From: Rubrivivax sp.
Lineage (GTDB): Bacteria; Pseudomonadota; Gammaproteobacteria; Burkholderiales; Burkholderiaceae_C
NCBI GenBank assembly: GCA_019635315.1
Contig: JAHBZT010000005.1
Coordinates: forward strand, 363,234 to 427,233
Direction: 5' to 3'
Length of the DNA stretch: 64,000 bases
Part shown: positions 23,739 to 32,938 of the stretch, in pieces
Layout: every line of letters starts with the position of its first letter
How positions within the stretch are numbered: position 1 is the stretch's first letter
The notes under the pieces: generated by a model
Database searches by the model: none
Told to the model about the DNA's origin: nothing
The model's input: the letters and a program-made list of their open reading frames with translations, nothing else
Translations under genes and position numbers: made by a program

Positions 23739-24623
23739 ATGGACCAGCCGACCGCCCCGTTCGGACAGCTGCTGCGGCGCTGGCGGCAGCAGCGCGGCTG
23801 GTCGCAGCTGGCACTGTCGCTGCGTTCGGAGGTCTCGGCTCGCCACCTGAGCTGGCTGGAGTCGGGCAAGGCCTCGCCCAGCCGGGCAATGGTGCTGCGC
23901 CTGGCGGAGCACCTGGACGTGCCGCCGCGCGAGCGCAACGCGCTGCTGGCCGCCGCGGGCTACGCGCCGCTGTTCCGCGAGCGCCCGCTGGACGATCCGC
24001 GGCTGGCACCGGCCCGCCAGGCGCTGCAGCGCCTGCTCGACGCCCACGAGCCCTGGCCGGCCCTGGCGGTGGACCGGCACTGGAACCTGGTCGCCGCCAA
24101 CCGCATGCTGCCGCTGCTGTTGCAGTTTCTGCCGGCAACGCTGCTGGCGCCGCCGCTGAACGTGCTGCGGCTGTCGCTGCACCCGCAGGGCCTGGCCGGC
24201 ATGATCGACAACCTGCCGGCCTGGCGCGACCATGTGCTGGCGCGGCTGGCACGCCAGGTGGCGGCCAGCGGCGACGCGGTGCTGGCCGCGCTGCACGCCG
24301 AGCTGGCGGCGCTGCCGGCGCCGGAGCCGGCGGCGGCCGCCGGACCCGCGGCGACCGGGGCACCCGCCGGGCAAGCCCCCGGGCGCGCGGCCCCGGGCAT
24401 GTCCGGCGCCGCGGCCGGCGAGGTGGCGACCGTCGACGACCTCGTCGTGCCGCTGCGCCTGCACACGCCGCTGGGCCGCCTGGACTTCATCACCACCGTG
24501 ACGACCTTCGGCGCGCCGCACGAGCTGACGCTGGCCGAGCTGGCGGTGGAGACCCTGCTGCCCGCCGATGCCGCCACCGCCGCGCGGCTGCAGGCGCTGC
24601 ACGCCACGCTGCCGCCGCGTTGA
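23739..24623 (+). CDS. XRE-family transcriptional regulator with MmyB-like ligand-binding domain
   Basis: 294 residues. N-terminal helix-turn-helix of Cro/C1 type at about 8-62 (WRQQRGWSQLALSLRSEVSARHLS across the two helices), followed by the MmyB/MLTR-type sensor domain (about 100-285; typical pieces WNLVAANR near 113 and LRLSLHPQGL near 143). An Ala/Pro insertion interrupts it at about 193-228. It starts 8 bp after the DUF1688 stop, so the two genes are almost certainly cotranscribed and it may regulate them. The ligand is unknown. Confidence 0.9.
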   Translation: MDQPTAPFGQLLRRWRQQRGWSQLALSLRSEVSARHLSWLESGKASPSRAMVLRLAEHLDVPPRERNALLAAAGYAPLFRERPLDDPRLAPARQALQRLLDAHEPWPALAVDRHWNLVAANRMLPLLLQFLPATLLAPPLNVLRLSLHPQGLAGMIDNLPAWRDHVLARLARQVAASGDAVLAALHAELAALPAPEPAAAAGPAATGAPAGQAPGRAAPGMSGAAAGEVATVDDLVVPLRLHTPLGRLDFITTVTTFGAPHELTLAELAVETLLPADAATAARLQALHATLPPR

Positions 24624-24670
24624 GCGCGCGGCCGCCGGTACACAATGCACGCACCGGCCATCACGCCGGC

Positions 24671-26413
24671 ATGCTGTTCGAGATGGCCGACCCTGCCGTA
24701 CTGCTGAAAACGGTGGCCGAGACGCTGGACGATCTCGGCCTGGCGATGTGCGTCTTCGACGACGAGGACCGCGCGCTGCTGTGGAACCGCAGCTTCCTGC
24801 GCCTGTTCCCCGAGCACGACGGCCACGTGCATGTCGGCGAGCCCTACCGCGAGAACCTGCGCCGCTTCTACGCCGGCCGCCTGGGTCCCGAGCACATCGC
24901 GGAGATCGACCGCTACGTCGACGAGGGCCTGCGGCGCCACCGCGCGCAGCTCAAGGCCTACACCTTCGAGCACCGCGGCCGGCGCATCGAGGTCGCCTCG
25001 CTGCCGCTGCGCCACATCGGTCGCCTGCGCGTGTGGCAGCCGCGCGCGCCCGGCGACGGCGACACCGCGCCGCCGCCCGGCCCGGGCGCCGCGCCGGCGG
25101 AGATCGCCGTGCTGTTCGACGAGGTGCCCGACGGGCTGGCGCTGTGCAGCCGCAGCGGCGTCGTGCAATGGGCCAACGAGCCCTTCATGCAGATGTACGG
25201 CCTGCGCGACCGCGAGGCGGCGCAGGGGCTGGGCTTCGAGGCGATCTACCGCCTGGCGTGGCGGGACGCGCCGCCCGAGGAGCGCTCGCGCCTGGACGAC
25301 GGCGCCGCGGTGCTGGCCGAGCACCTGCGCTGGGAGGGCGCGCCCTTCGAGCTGCCGCTGCCCGGCGAGCGCTGGACGCGCGTGATCGCGCGCCGCGGCC
25401 CCACCGGCACGCTGGTGCAGGCGCACGTGGACATCACGCCGCTGAAGCGCCAGCAGATCGAGCTGCAGCGCGCCGAGGCGCGCGCCCGCGAGAGCGAGGA
25501 CCGGCTGCGCGCGAAGTCCGCGCTGCTGGAGGCCACGCTCGAGCGCATGGACCAGGGCGTGATGATGGTCAACGCCCAGCGCGTGGTCGAGGTCTGCAAC
25601 CAGCGCGCGATCGAGCTGCTGGACCTGCCGCCGGCGCTGATGGCGGCGCAGCCGCGCTTCGAGGACGTGCTGCGCTGGCAGTGGCAGAACGACGAGTTCG
25701 TGCACACGCCGGAGGACCTGAAGGACTTCGTGCGCGCCGGCGGCATCCTCGATCGCCCGCACCGCTACGACCGCCGGCGCCCGAACGGGCGCGTCGTCGA
25801 GATCAACAGCGTGCCCATCGAGGGCGGCGGCGTGCTGCGCACCTACACCGACATCACCGAGCGCAAGAACGCCGAGGAGCGCATGCGCCATGTCGCGCGC
25901 CACGACGGGCTGACCTCGCTGGTCAACCGCGACGCCTTCCTGGAGGCCATCGGCTCGCAGCTCGAGCGCTCGCGGCGCGAGGGCGACGGTTTCGCGGTGC
26001 ACTTCGTCGACCTCGACGACTTCAAGCCGGTCAACGACCGCCACGGCCATGCCGTCGGCGACCGCGTGCTGGCCGCGGTGGCCGAGCGCATGCGCGCGGT
26101 GGCGCGCGACGGCGACATCGTCGCGCGCATGGGCGGCGACGAATTCGCGGTCATGCAGCGCGGCGTGACGCGCCCGGAGGCCGCGCTGGGCCTGGCGCAG
26201 CGCCTGCTGGAGACGATCCGCCAGCCGCTGCAGGTGGAAGGCGCCGAGGGCCAGGACATCGGCGTCGGCGCGTCGATCGGCGTCGCGCTGTACCCTGGCG
26301 ACGGCACCGACGTCGCGACGCTGATGCGCCACGCCGACGCCGCGATGTATGCCGCGAAGGCGGCCGGGCGCAACGCCGTGCGGCTGCACCAGGCGTCGCC
26401 GGGCGACGCCTGA
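24671..26413 (+). CDS. PAS-domain diguanylate cyclase
   Basis: About 581 residues from ATG 24671. Two to three PAS modules, including PAS-7-like segments (LGLAMCVFDDEDRALLWN near 20, MDQGVMMVNAQRVVEVCNQRA near 295), are joined by a short coiled coil (about 258-285). A C-terminal GGDEF domain runs from about 410 to 575, with the active-site motif GGDEF at about 488-492 and the DLDDFKPVND segment near 450. It should synthesise cyclic-di-GMP from GTP in response to an intracellular signal. I see no EAL domain and no membrane segment. A TTG at 24620 would extend the protein by 17 residues but is less likely. Confidence 0.92.
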   Translation: MLFEMADPAVLLKTVAETLDDLGLAMCVFDDEDRALLWNRSFLRLFPEHDGHVHVGEPYRENLRRFYAGRLGPEHIAEIDRYVDEGLRRHRAQLKAYTFEHRGRRIEVASLPLRHIGRLRVWQPRAPGDGDTAPPPGPGAAPAEIAVLFDEVPDGLALCSRSGVVQWANEPFMQMYGLRDREAAQGLGFEAIYRLAWRDAPPEERSRLDDGAAVLAEHLRWEGAPFELPLPGERWTRVIARRGPTGTLVQAHVDITPLKRQQIELQRAEARARESEDRLRAKSALLEATLERMDQGVMMVNAQRVVEVCNQRAIELLDLPPALMAAQPRFEDVLRWQWQNDEFVHTPEDLKDFVRAGGILDRPHRYDRRRPNGRVVEINSVPIEGGGVLRTYTDITERKNAEERMRHVARHDGLTSLVNRDAFLEAIGSQLERSRREGDGFAVHFVDLDDFKPVNDRHGHAVGDRVLAAVAERMRAVARDGDIVARMGGDEFAVMQRGVTRPEAALGLAQRLLETIRQPLQVEGAEGQDIGVGASIGVALYPGDGTDVATLMRHADAAMYAAKAAGRNAVRLHQASPGDA

Positions 26414-26533
26414 TCGTCGGGAAGCGTCGCCGGGCCACACCTGATCGTCAGGCGGCGTCGCCCGGCGAAGTCTGATCGTCAAGCGGCGTCGCCCGGCGAC
26501 GCCCGATCGCCAGGCGCCGGCGCCGGGCGCCGC

Positions 26534-26534
<1 letters not shown>
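26393..26534. repeat. 31-bp tandem repeat of palindromes (about 4.5 units)
   Basis: The unit start GCGTCGCC recurs at 26393, 26424, 26455 and 26486, exactly 31 bp apart, with a degenerate fifth unit from 26517. The third and fourth units contain or nearly contain the perfect hairpin GCGTCGC-CCG-GCGACGC. The array begins inside the last codons of the diguanylate cyclase gene and ends at the stop codon of the minus-strand atpE-like gene, filling the convergent junction. It may serve as a bidirectional transcription stop. Confidence 0.8.
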
Positions 26535-26863
<329 letters not shown>

Positions 26864-27457
26864 TCAGTCCAGCCCAGCCGCCGCCCGGCGCGCGCCCAGC
26901 AGCGCGAGCTCCTGCGGCGACAGCGCACGCTCGAGCGCCGGCACCAGCGCGGCCCAGGCCTCGGGCGACGGCGCGGCCAGCAGCCGCGCCTCGATCGGCC
27001 GCCACTCGGCGCGGTCGTACAGCGCCCCCAGCAGCCGGCGGTAGGTCTGCTCCTCCTCGGTCATGTGCTGCAGCTGGTCGGCCGTGAACTGGCCCAGCTC
27101 GCGGTACAGCGCCGCCGCGGCGCTCGCGCCCGGGCGGCGCTGCAGCAGTGCGGCGCGCTCGGCCAGCGCGGTCATCGCCTCGCCCTGCTCGGCATGCTCG
27201 GCGGCCACCGCGGCGCTGCCGCCGGGCTGGCGGGCCTCGATCGCGGTGTGCAGGAAGTCGTTCTCGTGGTGCACGTGGTCGCGCAGCAGGCGCAGCAGCC
27301 GCGCCAGCGCGGCGGCGGCGCCGGCCCGCTCGTCGGCGTCGTCGGCGTCGCTGGCGCCCAGTTGCACCAGCGTGTCCATCAGCGCCACGGCGAGCGCCTT
27401 GTGCAGCAGGCGGTCCAGCGCGAGCGGGGTGTCGTCGGCGGTCGGGTTCGGGTCCAT
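26864..27457 (-). CDS. Hemerythrin-like HHE-domain protein
   Basis: 197 residues, all helical. Likely diiron ligands are in HHENDFLHTAIE (near 63-74), HAEQGEA (near 89) and QLQHMTEEEQ (near 129-138), the pattern of HHE cation-binding domains. Such proteins bind oxygen, NO or iron; no specific role can be assigned. ATG 27457 starts just before the first helix. The Asp/Ala-rich loop about 45-58 is longer than usual. Confidence 0.8.
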   Translation of the reverse strand: MDPNPTADDTPLALDRLLHKALAVALMDTLVQLGASDADDADERAGAAAALARLLRLLRDHVHHENDFLHTAIEARQPGGSAAVAAEHAEQGEAMTALAERAALLQRRPGASAAAALYRELGQFTADQLQHMTEEEQTYRRLLGALYDRAEWRPIEARLLAAPSPEAWAALVPALERALSPQELALLGARRAAAGLD

Positions 27458-27630
27458 GGCAGGGCGCGTCAGGCGGCGGTGGGGATGCTGGCAGTGTGGC
27501 CGGCGCGGCGCCGGCCGCCATCGGCCACAGGAGCCATGCCGGGAGCCATCGCGGCCCCGCGCCGCGGCGCCGGGCACGCCGGGCCGCCCGTCACCGGGTC
27601 AGGGCGCCGGCGCAGCGGGTCGCGGACCGG

Positions 27631-28080
27631 TCAGTACGGGTCGGGAAAACCCAGGCCGCGCAGGATCTCGGTCTCGCGCGCTTCCATCGCGCGCGCATCG
27701 GCTGCGCGCTCGTGGTCCCAGCCCTGCGCATGCAGCGCGCCGTGCACCAGCAGGTGCGCGTAGTGCGCCTGCAGCGCCTTGCGCTGCGCTCGCGCCTCGC
27801 GCGCCAGCACCGGCGCGCACAGCACCAGGTCGGCCACGACCAGCGGCTCGCGCTCGTAGTCGAAGGTCAGCACGTTGGTCGCGTAGTCCTTGCCGCGGTA
27901 GCCGCGGTTCAGCGCGCGGCCCTCGTCCTCGCCGACGATGCGCACCGCCAGCCGCGCCGGGCGCGCCAGCGCCGCGCGCAGCCAGCGCGCGACGCGGTGG
28001 CGCGGCAGCAGCGCGCGGTGCGTGGCGTCGGCGAACTGCAGCGACAACTCCAGCGCCGGGCGCGGCTCAGCTCGCGGCAT
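27631..28080 (-). CDS. ybeY: Endoribonuclease YbeY (rRNA maturation factor)
   Basis: 149 residues. The zinc site HGxLHxxGxDH is present as H113, H117 and H123 ([15 protein letters not shown]). The upstream block [18 protein letters not shown] is also characteristic. YbeY takes part in 16S rRNA 3'-end processing and ribosome quality control. Its ATG lies inside the end of phoH (14-bp overlap), the usual phoH-ybeY arrangement. Confidence 0.97.
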   Translation of the reverse strand: MPRAEPRPALELSLQFADATHRALLPRHRVARWLRAALARPARLAVRIVGEDEGRALNRGYRGKDYATNVLTFDYEREPLVVADLVLCAPVLAREARAQRKALQAHYAHLLVHGALHAQGWDHERAADARAMEARETEILRGLGFPDPY

Positions 28081-29068
28081 CGGCGGCCCGGGCCTGGTCG
28101 TAGGCGGAGACGATGCGCGCGACCAGCGGGTGGCGCACCACGTCGGCCGCGGTGAAGTGCGTGAAGCCGATGCCCTCGACGCGCCCCAGCACGGCCAGCG
28201 CGTCGAGCAGCCCGCTGGGCGTGCCCTTGGGCAGGTCGATCTGGCTGGTGTCGCCGGTGACCACGCAGCGGCTGCCGAAGCCCATGCGCGTGAGGAACAT
28301 CTTCATCTGCTCGCGCGTGGTGTTCTGCGCCTCGTCGAGGATCACGAAGGCGTGGTTCAGCGTGCGCCCGCGCATGAAGGCCAGCGGCGCGATCTCGATC
28401 AGCCCCTTCTCGAAGGCCTTGGCGACGCGGTCGAAGCCCATCAGGTCGTACAGCGCGTCGTACAGCGGCCGCAGGTAGGGGTCGACCTTCTGCGCCAGGT
28501 CGCCGGGCAGGAAGCCGAGCCGCTCGCCGGCCTCCACCGCCGGGCGCGTGAGCACGATGCGCTGCACGCCGTGGCGCTCCAGCGCGTCCACCGCGCAGGC
28601 CACGGCGAGGAAGGTCTTGCCGGTGCCGGCCGGGCCGACGCCGAAGGTGATGTCGTTGGCCAGCATCTGGCGCAGGTAGCGCACCTGGTTGGGCGTGCGG
28701 CCGCTGAGATCGGCGTGGCGGGTGTGCAGCACGATGGGCTCGCCGTCGCCCGCGCCGGCCTCGCGGCCACGGTTGGCGCCCTCATCCGCGCCCTCTTCCA
28801 CGCGGTGCGTCGGGGCGGCGGCCTGCGCGAGCGCGGACTGCAGCGCCCGCTCGCCGATCGGCGCACTGGCCAGCGCATACAGGCGGTCCAGCAGCGTGAT
28901 CGCGCGGTCGACCGCGTCGCGCGGGCCCTCGATGCGGAAGGCGGCATCGCGCCGCGCCAGCGTCACGCCGAGCGCGGACTCGATGCTGCGCAGGTGCACG
29001 TCCAGCGGGCCGCACAGGTGCGCGAGGCGTCGGTTGTCGGGGGCGTCGAAGCGGTGGCGGCGGATCAC
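28067..29068 (-). CDS. phoH: PhoH-family ATPase (PhoL type)
   Basis: About 333 residues from GTG 29068. An N-terminal KH-like region (about 1-75) is followed by the PhoH ATPase domain (about 120-325), with Walker [11 protein letters not shown] near 140, Walker [10 protein letters not shown] near 240 and the sensor segment [12 protein letters not shown] near 270. PhoH-like proteins upstream of YbeY are predicted RNA-associated ATPases or helicases. The linker about 88-112 is Glu/Gly-rich. The GTG start is chosen because [12 protein letters not shown] matches the usual beginning of the family; no strong ribosome-binding site is visible. Confidence 0.93.
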   Translation of the reverse strand: MIRRHRFDAPDNRRLAHLCGPLDVHLRSIESALGVTLARRDAAFRIEGPRDAVDRAITLLDRLYALASAPIGERALQSALAQAAAPTHRVEEGADEGANRGREAGAGDGEPIVLHTRHADLSGRTPNQVRYLRQMLANDITFGVGPAGTGKTFLAVACAVDALERHGVQRIVLTRPAVEAGERLGFLPGDLAQKVDPYLRPLYDALYDLMGFDRVAKAFEKGLIEIAPLAFMRGRTLNHAFVILDEAQNTTREQMKMFLTRMGFGSRCVVTGDTSQIDLPKGTPSGLLDALAVLGRVEGIGFTHFTAADVVRHPLVARIVSAYDQARAADAAS

Positions 29069-29211
29069 GGCGGGCAGGCTGGGAGCAGCGCCGGCCGCGC
29101 AGGAATGCACGGCCGGCCGCTGGCCTGCGATTGTCGCAGCGTGCCGCGGCCGCGGCGAGCGGGCCGCCGCAGCCGCAGGGCGGGCCGTCCGCGGGCAGAA
29201 TCGGCGCCGCG

Positions 29212-31116
29212 ATGCGACGCCTGCTGCCTTGCCTGCCCCCCCTGCCGGCCGTCCGGTCCGCGTGCTGGGCCGCCCTGCGGCAGGCCGCCGGGCGCGCGCT
29301 GCTGGGGCTGCTGCTCGCCGCCGCCGCGCTGCCGGCCGCGGCGCAGACGCTGGAATTCCGCTCCGCGCTGTCGACCACCGCCGGCGGGCCGCTGTTCCCG
29401 ACCGGCCCCAACGCACGCGAGGTCGCGTTGCCGCACGACTGGGCGCGCGCGCGCCCGGCGAGCGGCGACCCGCAGTGGTACCGCATCGCGTTCCAGCCCT
29501 TCGGCACGCTGGAGCGCGGCGACCTGCTGGCGCTGTACATCGACCGCGTGTGCAGCAACCTCGAGGTGCACCTGAACGGCCAGCTGGTCCACAGCGGCGG
29601 CCGCATGAGCGGGCGGCTGACCAACAACTGCGCGCACCCGCAGCTGGTGGCGCTGCCGTCGGCGCTGATCGGCAGCGGCGAGAACCAGCTCGACATCCTG
29701 GTCGCCGGTCACCCGCTGGCCGAGGTCGGCTCGCGCCAGCGCGCCGGCGCGCTGTCGACGCTGGTCATCGGGCCGCAGTCGGAGCTGGCGGCGCGCCATG
29801 CCCAGCGCCTGGCGCTGCAGGTCACCGCGCCGCAGGCCGTCGGCGCGACGCTGCTGCTGATGGGCAGCTTCATGTTCGTGCTCGGCTTCATCAACCGCAG
29901 CGAGAGCCACCTCGCGTACTTCGGCGCCATGTCGCTGGGCTGGGCCGTGGCCGATGCGCGCGCCTGGATGCGCACGCTGCCGTTCAGCCACACGGTGGCC
30001 GAGTTCCTGCTCGTCGCGCTGTTCGGCTTCATCGCCTGGGCCGCGGTGCAGTTCCTGCTGCGCTACGCCGGCGTGCGCGACCGCCGCATCGACGTGCTGA
30101 TGCCGGTGCAGTGCGCGCTGATCGCGCTGACGCTGCTGGTCGCCGGCCCGCAGCGGCTGCACGGCGTGGCCACCGCCTGGTATGCCCTGCTGGCGCTGGA
30201 GGTCGCGGCAGCCGCGGCCTGGCACCTGCACCGCACGCGCAACACGCGCTCGGTATGGCCGATGGCGGCGCTGATGATCGCGGTGACCGCGGCCGCGGCG
30301 GTGGAGTTCGCGGCGCAGTGGACCGGCGTGCGGCCGCTGGCCGTCAACGTCGCGCAGCTGGCGCTGCCGATCAGCTTCGTGCTCGTCGGCCTGCGCCTGG
30401 TGCAGCAGCACGGGCGCGCGCTGGCGCAGTCGCAGCAGGACCGGCGGCTGCTGGAGCAGCGCGTGCGCGAGGCCACCGCCGAGGTCGAGCGCAACTTCCG
30501 CCAGCTCTCCGAGCTGCGCGTCGAGCAGGTCACCGAGCGCGAGCGCAAGCGCATCGCCGCCGACCTGCACGACGACCTGGGTGCCAAGCTGCTGACCATC
30601 GTGCACACCAGCGACAACGAGCGCATCAGCACGCTGGCGCGCGAGGCGCTGGAGGAGATGCGGCTGTCGGTGCGCGGCCTCACCGGCAAGGCGGTGCGGC
30701 TGTCCGACGCGCTCGGCGACTGGCGCGCCGAGGTCGTCTCGCGCCTGGCGCAGGCCGGCATCGAGGGCGAGTGGGAAGCACCCGAGGACCTGCCGCAGCG
30801 GCTGAGTGCCCGCGCCTACGTGCAGACCACGCGCATCCTGCGCGAGGCCACCAGCAACATCATCAAGCACAGCGGCGCCACCCACTGCTCGGTGCGCGCG
30901 GCGATCGCCGACGGCGACTTCCAGCTCGTCGTGCAGGACGACGGCGAGGGCATCGCGCCCGAGGTCGACGGCCGCCTGGACCGCGGCCACGGCCTGGCCA
31001 GCATGAAGCACCGCGCCAAGCAGCTGCAGGGCCAGTGCCTGGTGGAGTCCGGACCCGGCTACGGAACCGTGATACGCCTCACGGTCCCGCTGGATCGCGC
31101 GACCGAGCCTTCATGA
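29212..31116 (+). CDS. 7TM sensor histidine kinase (7TMR-DISM / NarX-type kinase)
   Basis: 634 residues. A signal peptide (about 1-36, ending AAAQ) precedes a periplasmic beta-rich sensor domain (about 40-195) and seven hydrophobic segments (about 205-415), typical of 7TMR-DISM receptors. A cytoplasmic coiled coil then leads to a HisKA_3 dimerisation domain with the phosphoacceptor H453 in RKRIAADLHDDLG, and a HATPase domain (about 540-634) with EATSNIIKHS and GHGLASMKHRA boxes. It belongs to the NarX/LiaS class that pairs with NarL-type regulators; such a regulator follows 52 bp downstream. The signal is unknown. Confidence 0.93.
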   Translation: MRRLLPCLPPLPAVRSACWAALRQAAGRALLGLLLAAAALPAAAQTLEFRSALSTTAGGPLFPTGPNAREVALPHDWARARPASGDPQWYRIAFQPFGTLERGDLLALYIDRVCSNLEVHLNGQLVHSGGRMSGRLTNNCAHPQLVALPSALIGSGENQLDILVAGHPLAEVGSRQRAGALSTLVIGPQSELAARHAQRLALQVTAPQAVGATLLLMGSFMFVLGFINRSESHLAYFGAMSLGWAVADARAWMRTLPFSHTVAEFLLVALFGFIAWAAVQFLLRYAGVRDRRIDVLMPVQCALIALTLLVAGPQRLHGVATAWYALLALEVAAAAAWHLHRTRNTRSVWPMAALMIAVTAAAAVEFAAQWTGVRPLAVNVAQLALPISFVLVGLRLVQQHGRALAQSQQDRRLLEQRVREATAEVERNFRQLSELRVEQVTERERKRIAADLHDDLGAKLLTIVHTSDNERISTLAREALEEMRLSVRGLTGKAVRLSDALGDWRAEVVSRLAQAGIEGEWEAPEDLPQRLSARAYVQTTRILREATSNIIKHSGATHCSVRAAIADGDFQLVVQDDGEGIAPEVDGRLDRGHGLASMKHRAKQLQGQCLVESGPGYGTVIRLTVPLDRATEPS

Positions 31117-31168
31117 TCGCCGGGGAGCGCGCCGATAAGATCGTTTCCGATCACGGCGTGGACCCACG

Positions 31169-31822
31169 ATGAAGACCATCCTGCTGCTCGAAGACCTGCC
31201 GGAGATCCGCGCCTGGATGCGCAACCTGGTGCTGCAGGTCTTCCCGGGCGCGACGATCTCCGAGAGCGCGCGCGTGCACGACGCGATCGACCTCGTCGGC
31301 GCGGTCAAGTTCGACCTCGCGCTGATCGACCTCGGGCTGCCCGACGGCAGCGGCGTCGACGTGGTGACCAGGCTGCGCGACATCCAGCCCGAGACGCAGA
31401 GCGTGGTCGTGACCATCCACGACGACGACGAGCACCTGTTCCCGGCGCTGCAGGCCGGCGCCTTCGGCTACATCCTGAAGGAGCAGGCGCGCGAGCTGAT
31501 CACCGAGCAGCTGCAGCGCATCAGCCAGGGCGAGCCGCCGCTGAGCCCCAGCATCGCGCGCCGCGTGATGGCCTACTTCAGCGCCAAGGCCCGCCCGCAG
31601 CCGGCGGCGCTCAACGCGATGCCGCACGTCAACCTGACCGACCGCGAGAGCGAGGTGCTGCTGCGCGTGGCCAAGGGCTACACGCTGCCGGAGATCGGCG
31701 TGCAGCTGGGGCTGTCGCGGCACACGATCGCCGACTACGTCAAGCAGATCTACCGCAAGCTCAACGTGAGCTCGCGCGCCGAGGCGGCGCTGGAAGCGCA
31801 GCGGCTGGGACTGTTCCGCTGA
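31169..31822 (+). CDS. NarL/LuxR-type response regulator
   Basis: 217 residues. Receiver domain about 1-120 with acidic pair E8/D9, phosphoacceptor D54 (ALIDLGLPDG) and K104 (YILKEQA). A C-terminal LuxR-type helix-turn-helix spans about 150-215 (LTDRESEVLLRVAKGYTLPEI). The obvious partner is the 7TM histidine kinase directly upstream. TAAGAT at 31134-31139 in the short gap could be an internal promoter, but cotranscription is more likely. Confidence 0.95.
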   Translation: MKTILLLEDLPEIRAWMRNLVLQVFPGATISESARVHDAIDLVGAVKFDLALIDLGLPDGSGVDVVTRLRDIQPETQSVVVTIHDDDEHLFPALQAGAFGYILKEQARELITEQLQRISQGEPPLSPSIARRVMAYFSAKARPQPAALNAMPHVNLTDRESEVLLRVAKGYTLPEIGVQLGLSRHTIADYVKQIYRKLNVSSRAEAALEAQRLGLFR

Positions 31823-31829
31823 GCGGCCC

Positions 31830-31851
31830 GCGCGGCGTTCAATCGCCGCGC
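31830..31851. terminator. Bidirectional GC hairpin between convergent genes
   Basis: GCGCGGCG (31830-31837) and CGCCGCGC (31844-31851) form a perfect 8-bp stem with loop TTCAAT. The stop codon of the minus-strand small protein gene (31839-31841) lies in the loop. No T-run. Confidence 0.5.
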
Positions 31852-32066
31852 CGCGCCGCCGACTGGCGCAGCACGTTGTCGCCGGTGACCGTGAGCTTGA
31901 GCGTGCCGCCGGCCCACTCCAGCCAGTCCAGCGCCACGTAGGCCTCGATGTCGCCGGGTTCGATCTCGGCGGCGCGCCGGCCCTGCAGCAATTGCACGAT
32001 GGACGGCAGCGCGTCGCGCAGCGCGTCGCGCCGCTCGGCGCTCGGCCGGTGAGGCAGGGAGTTCAT
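31839..32066 (-). CDS. Small conserved-type hypothetical protein (75 residues)
   Basis: I do not recognise this family. 75 residues, soluble, mixed charge, with a helical N-terminal half (RRDALRDALPSIVQLLQ) and a short strand-rich C-terminal half (WLEWAGGTLKLTVTGDNVLRQ). No cysteines, no membrane segment. It converges on the response regulator and diverges from the trypsin-like protease, 130 bp apart. Reading-frame quality and the terminator hairpin at its end support a real gene. Confidence 0.55.
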   Translation of the reverse strand: MNSLPHRPSAERRDALRDALPSIVQLLQGRRAAEIEPGDIEAYVALDWLEWAGGTLKLTVTGDNVLRQSAARRGD

Positions 32067-32196
32067 GTCGGGGCCTGCGGCAAAGAACCCACGATACCAC
32101 CGGCCGGCCCGCTCGGGACGTGGCAAACCGCGCAGGTCAGCGCACGGTGTTAAGGTGCTGCGGAGGCGCCTCCTGCCACCCGGCGCGGAGGTCCTT

Positions 32197-32928
32197 GTGA
32201 TCGACTCGTTGCTGCTGGCCGTGACCCGCATCGCCACCTTCGACGGCGAGCGCGCGCTCACGCATGCCAGCGGCTTCTTCTTCCAGCGGGACGATCGCCT
32301 GTTTCTGGTCACCAGCCGCCACGTTCTGGTCGACGCACCGAGCGCGCACCACCCCAGCCGCATCGAGATCGAACTGCACGTCGACGCCTTGGACCTCGGT
32401 CGCTCCACCGGCTTCAACGTGCCGCTGTTCCGCGACGGCGGCAGCCTGTGGCGGCAGGGCAGCGACGCGAGCGGCGAGATCGACGTCGCGATGATCGAGA
32501 TCGAGCGCGCGGCGCTGCCCGCCGCGGTCCTGCTGCAAGCCTTCACGCCGGCGCACCTGCTGCGTCCGCCCGGGCACGTGGAAGTCGGCGCCTCGGTGCT
32601 GGTGGTCGGCTTCCCGCTCGGCTTCCACGACACGCTGCACCACCTGCCGGTCGTGCGCCAGGCCGTGGTCGCTTCGGCCTTCGGGCTTCGCTTCCAGGGC
32701 CAGGGCTACTTCCTCACCGATGCACGCACGCACCGCGGCACCAGCGGCGCGCCGGTGGTGCTGCGCGCGCGGGGCGCCGGCATCGGACGCGCCGCGCTGC
32801 CCTGGCGGCTGCTGGGCGTGCACTCGGCGCGGCTGGACATGGCCGACCGCGACCTGGCGCAGGACGAATCGCTGGGCCTGAACTGCGCGTGGTACGCCGA
32901 CATCCTGATGACCCTGAGCTCGGGCTGA
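32197..32928 (+). CDS. Small trypsin-like serine protease
   Basis: 243 residues from GTG 32197, which has a clear GGAGG 5 bases upstream (32187-32191). The chymotrypsin-fold triad is readable: His42 (LVTSRHVLVDA), Asp96 (GEIDVAMIEI) and Ser183 (THRGTSGAPVV). There is no PDZ domain and no signal peptide, so it is unlike DegP/HtrA and is predicted cytoplasmic. I cannot assign a substrate. It ends 10 bp before the convergent SDR gene. Confidence 0.82.
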   Translation: MIDSLLLAVTRIATFDGERALTHASGFFFQRDDRLFLVTSRHVLVDAPSAHHPSRIEIELHVDALDLGRSTGFNVPLFRDGGSLWRQGSDASGEIDVAMIEIERAALPAAVLLQAFTPAHLLRPPGHVEVGASVLVVGFPLGFHDTLHHLPVVRQAVVASAFGLRFQGQGYFLTDARTHRGTSGAPVVLRARGAGIGRAALPWRLLGVHSARLDMADRDLAQDESLGLNCAWYADILMTLSSG

Positions 32929-32938
32929 TCCCGCGCCT

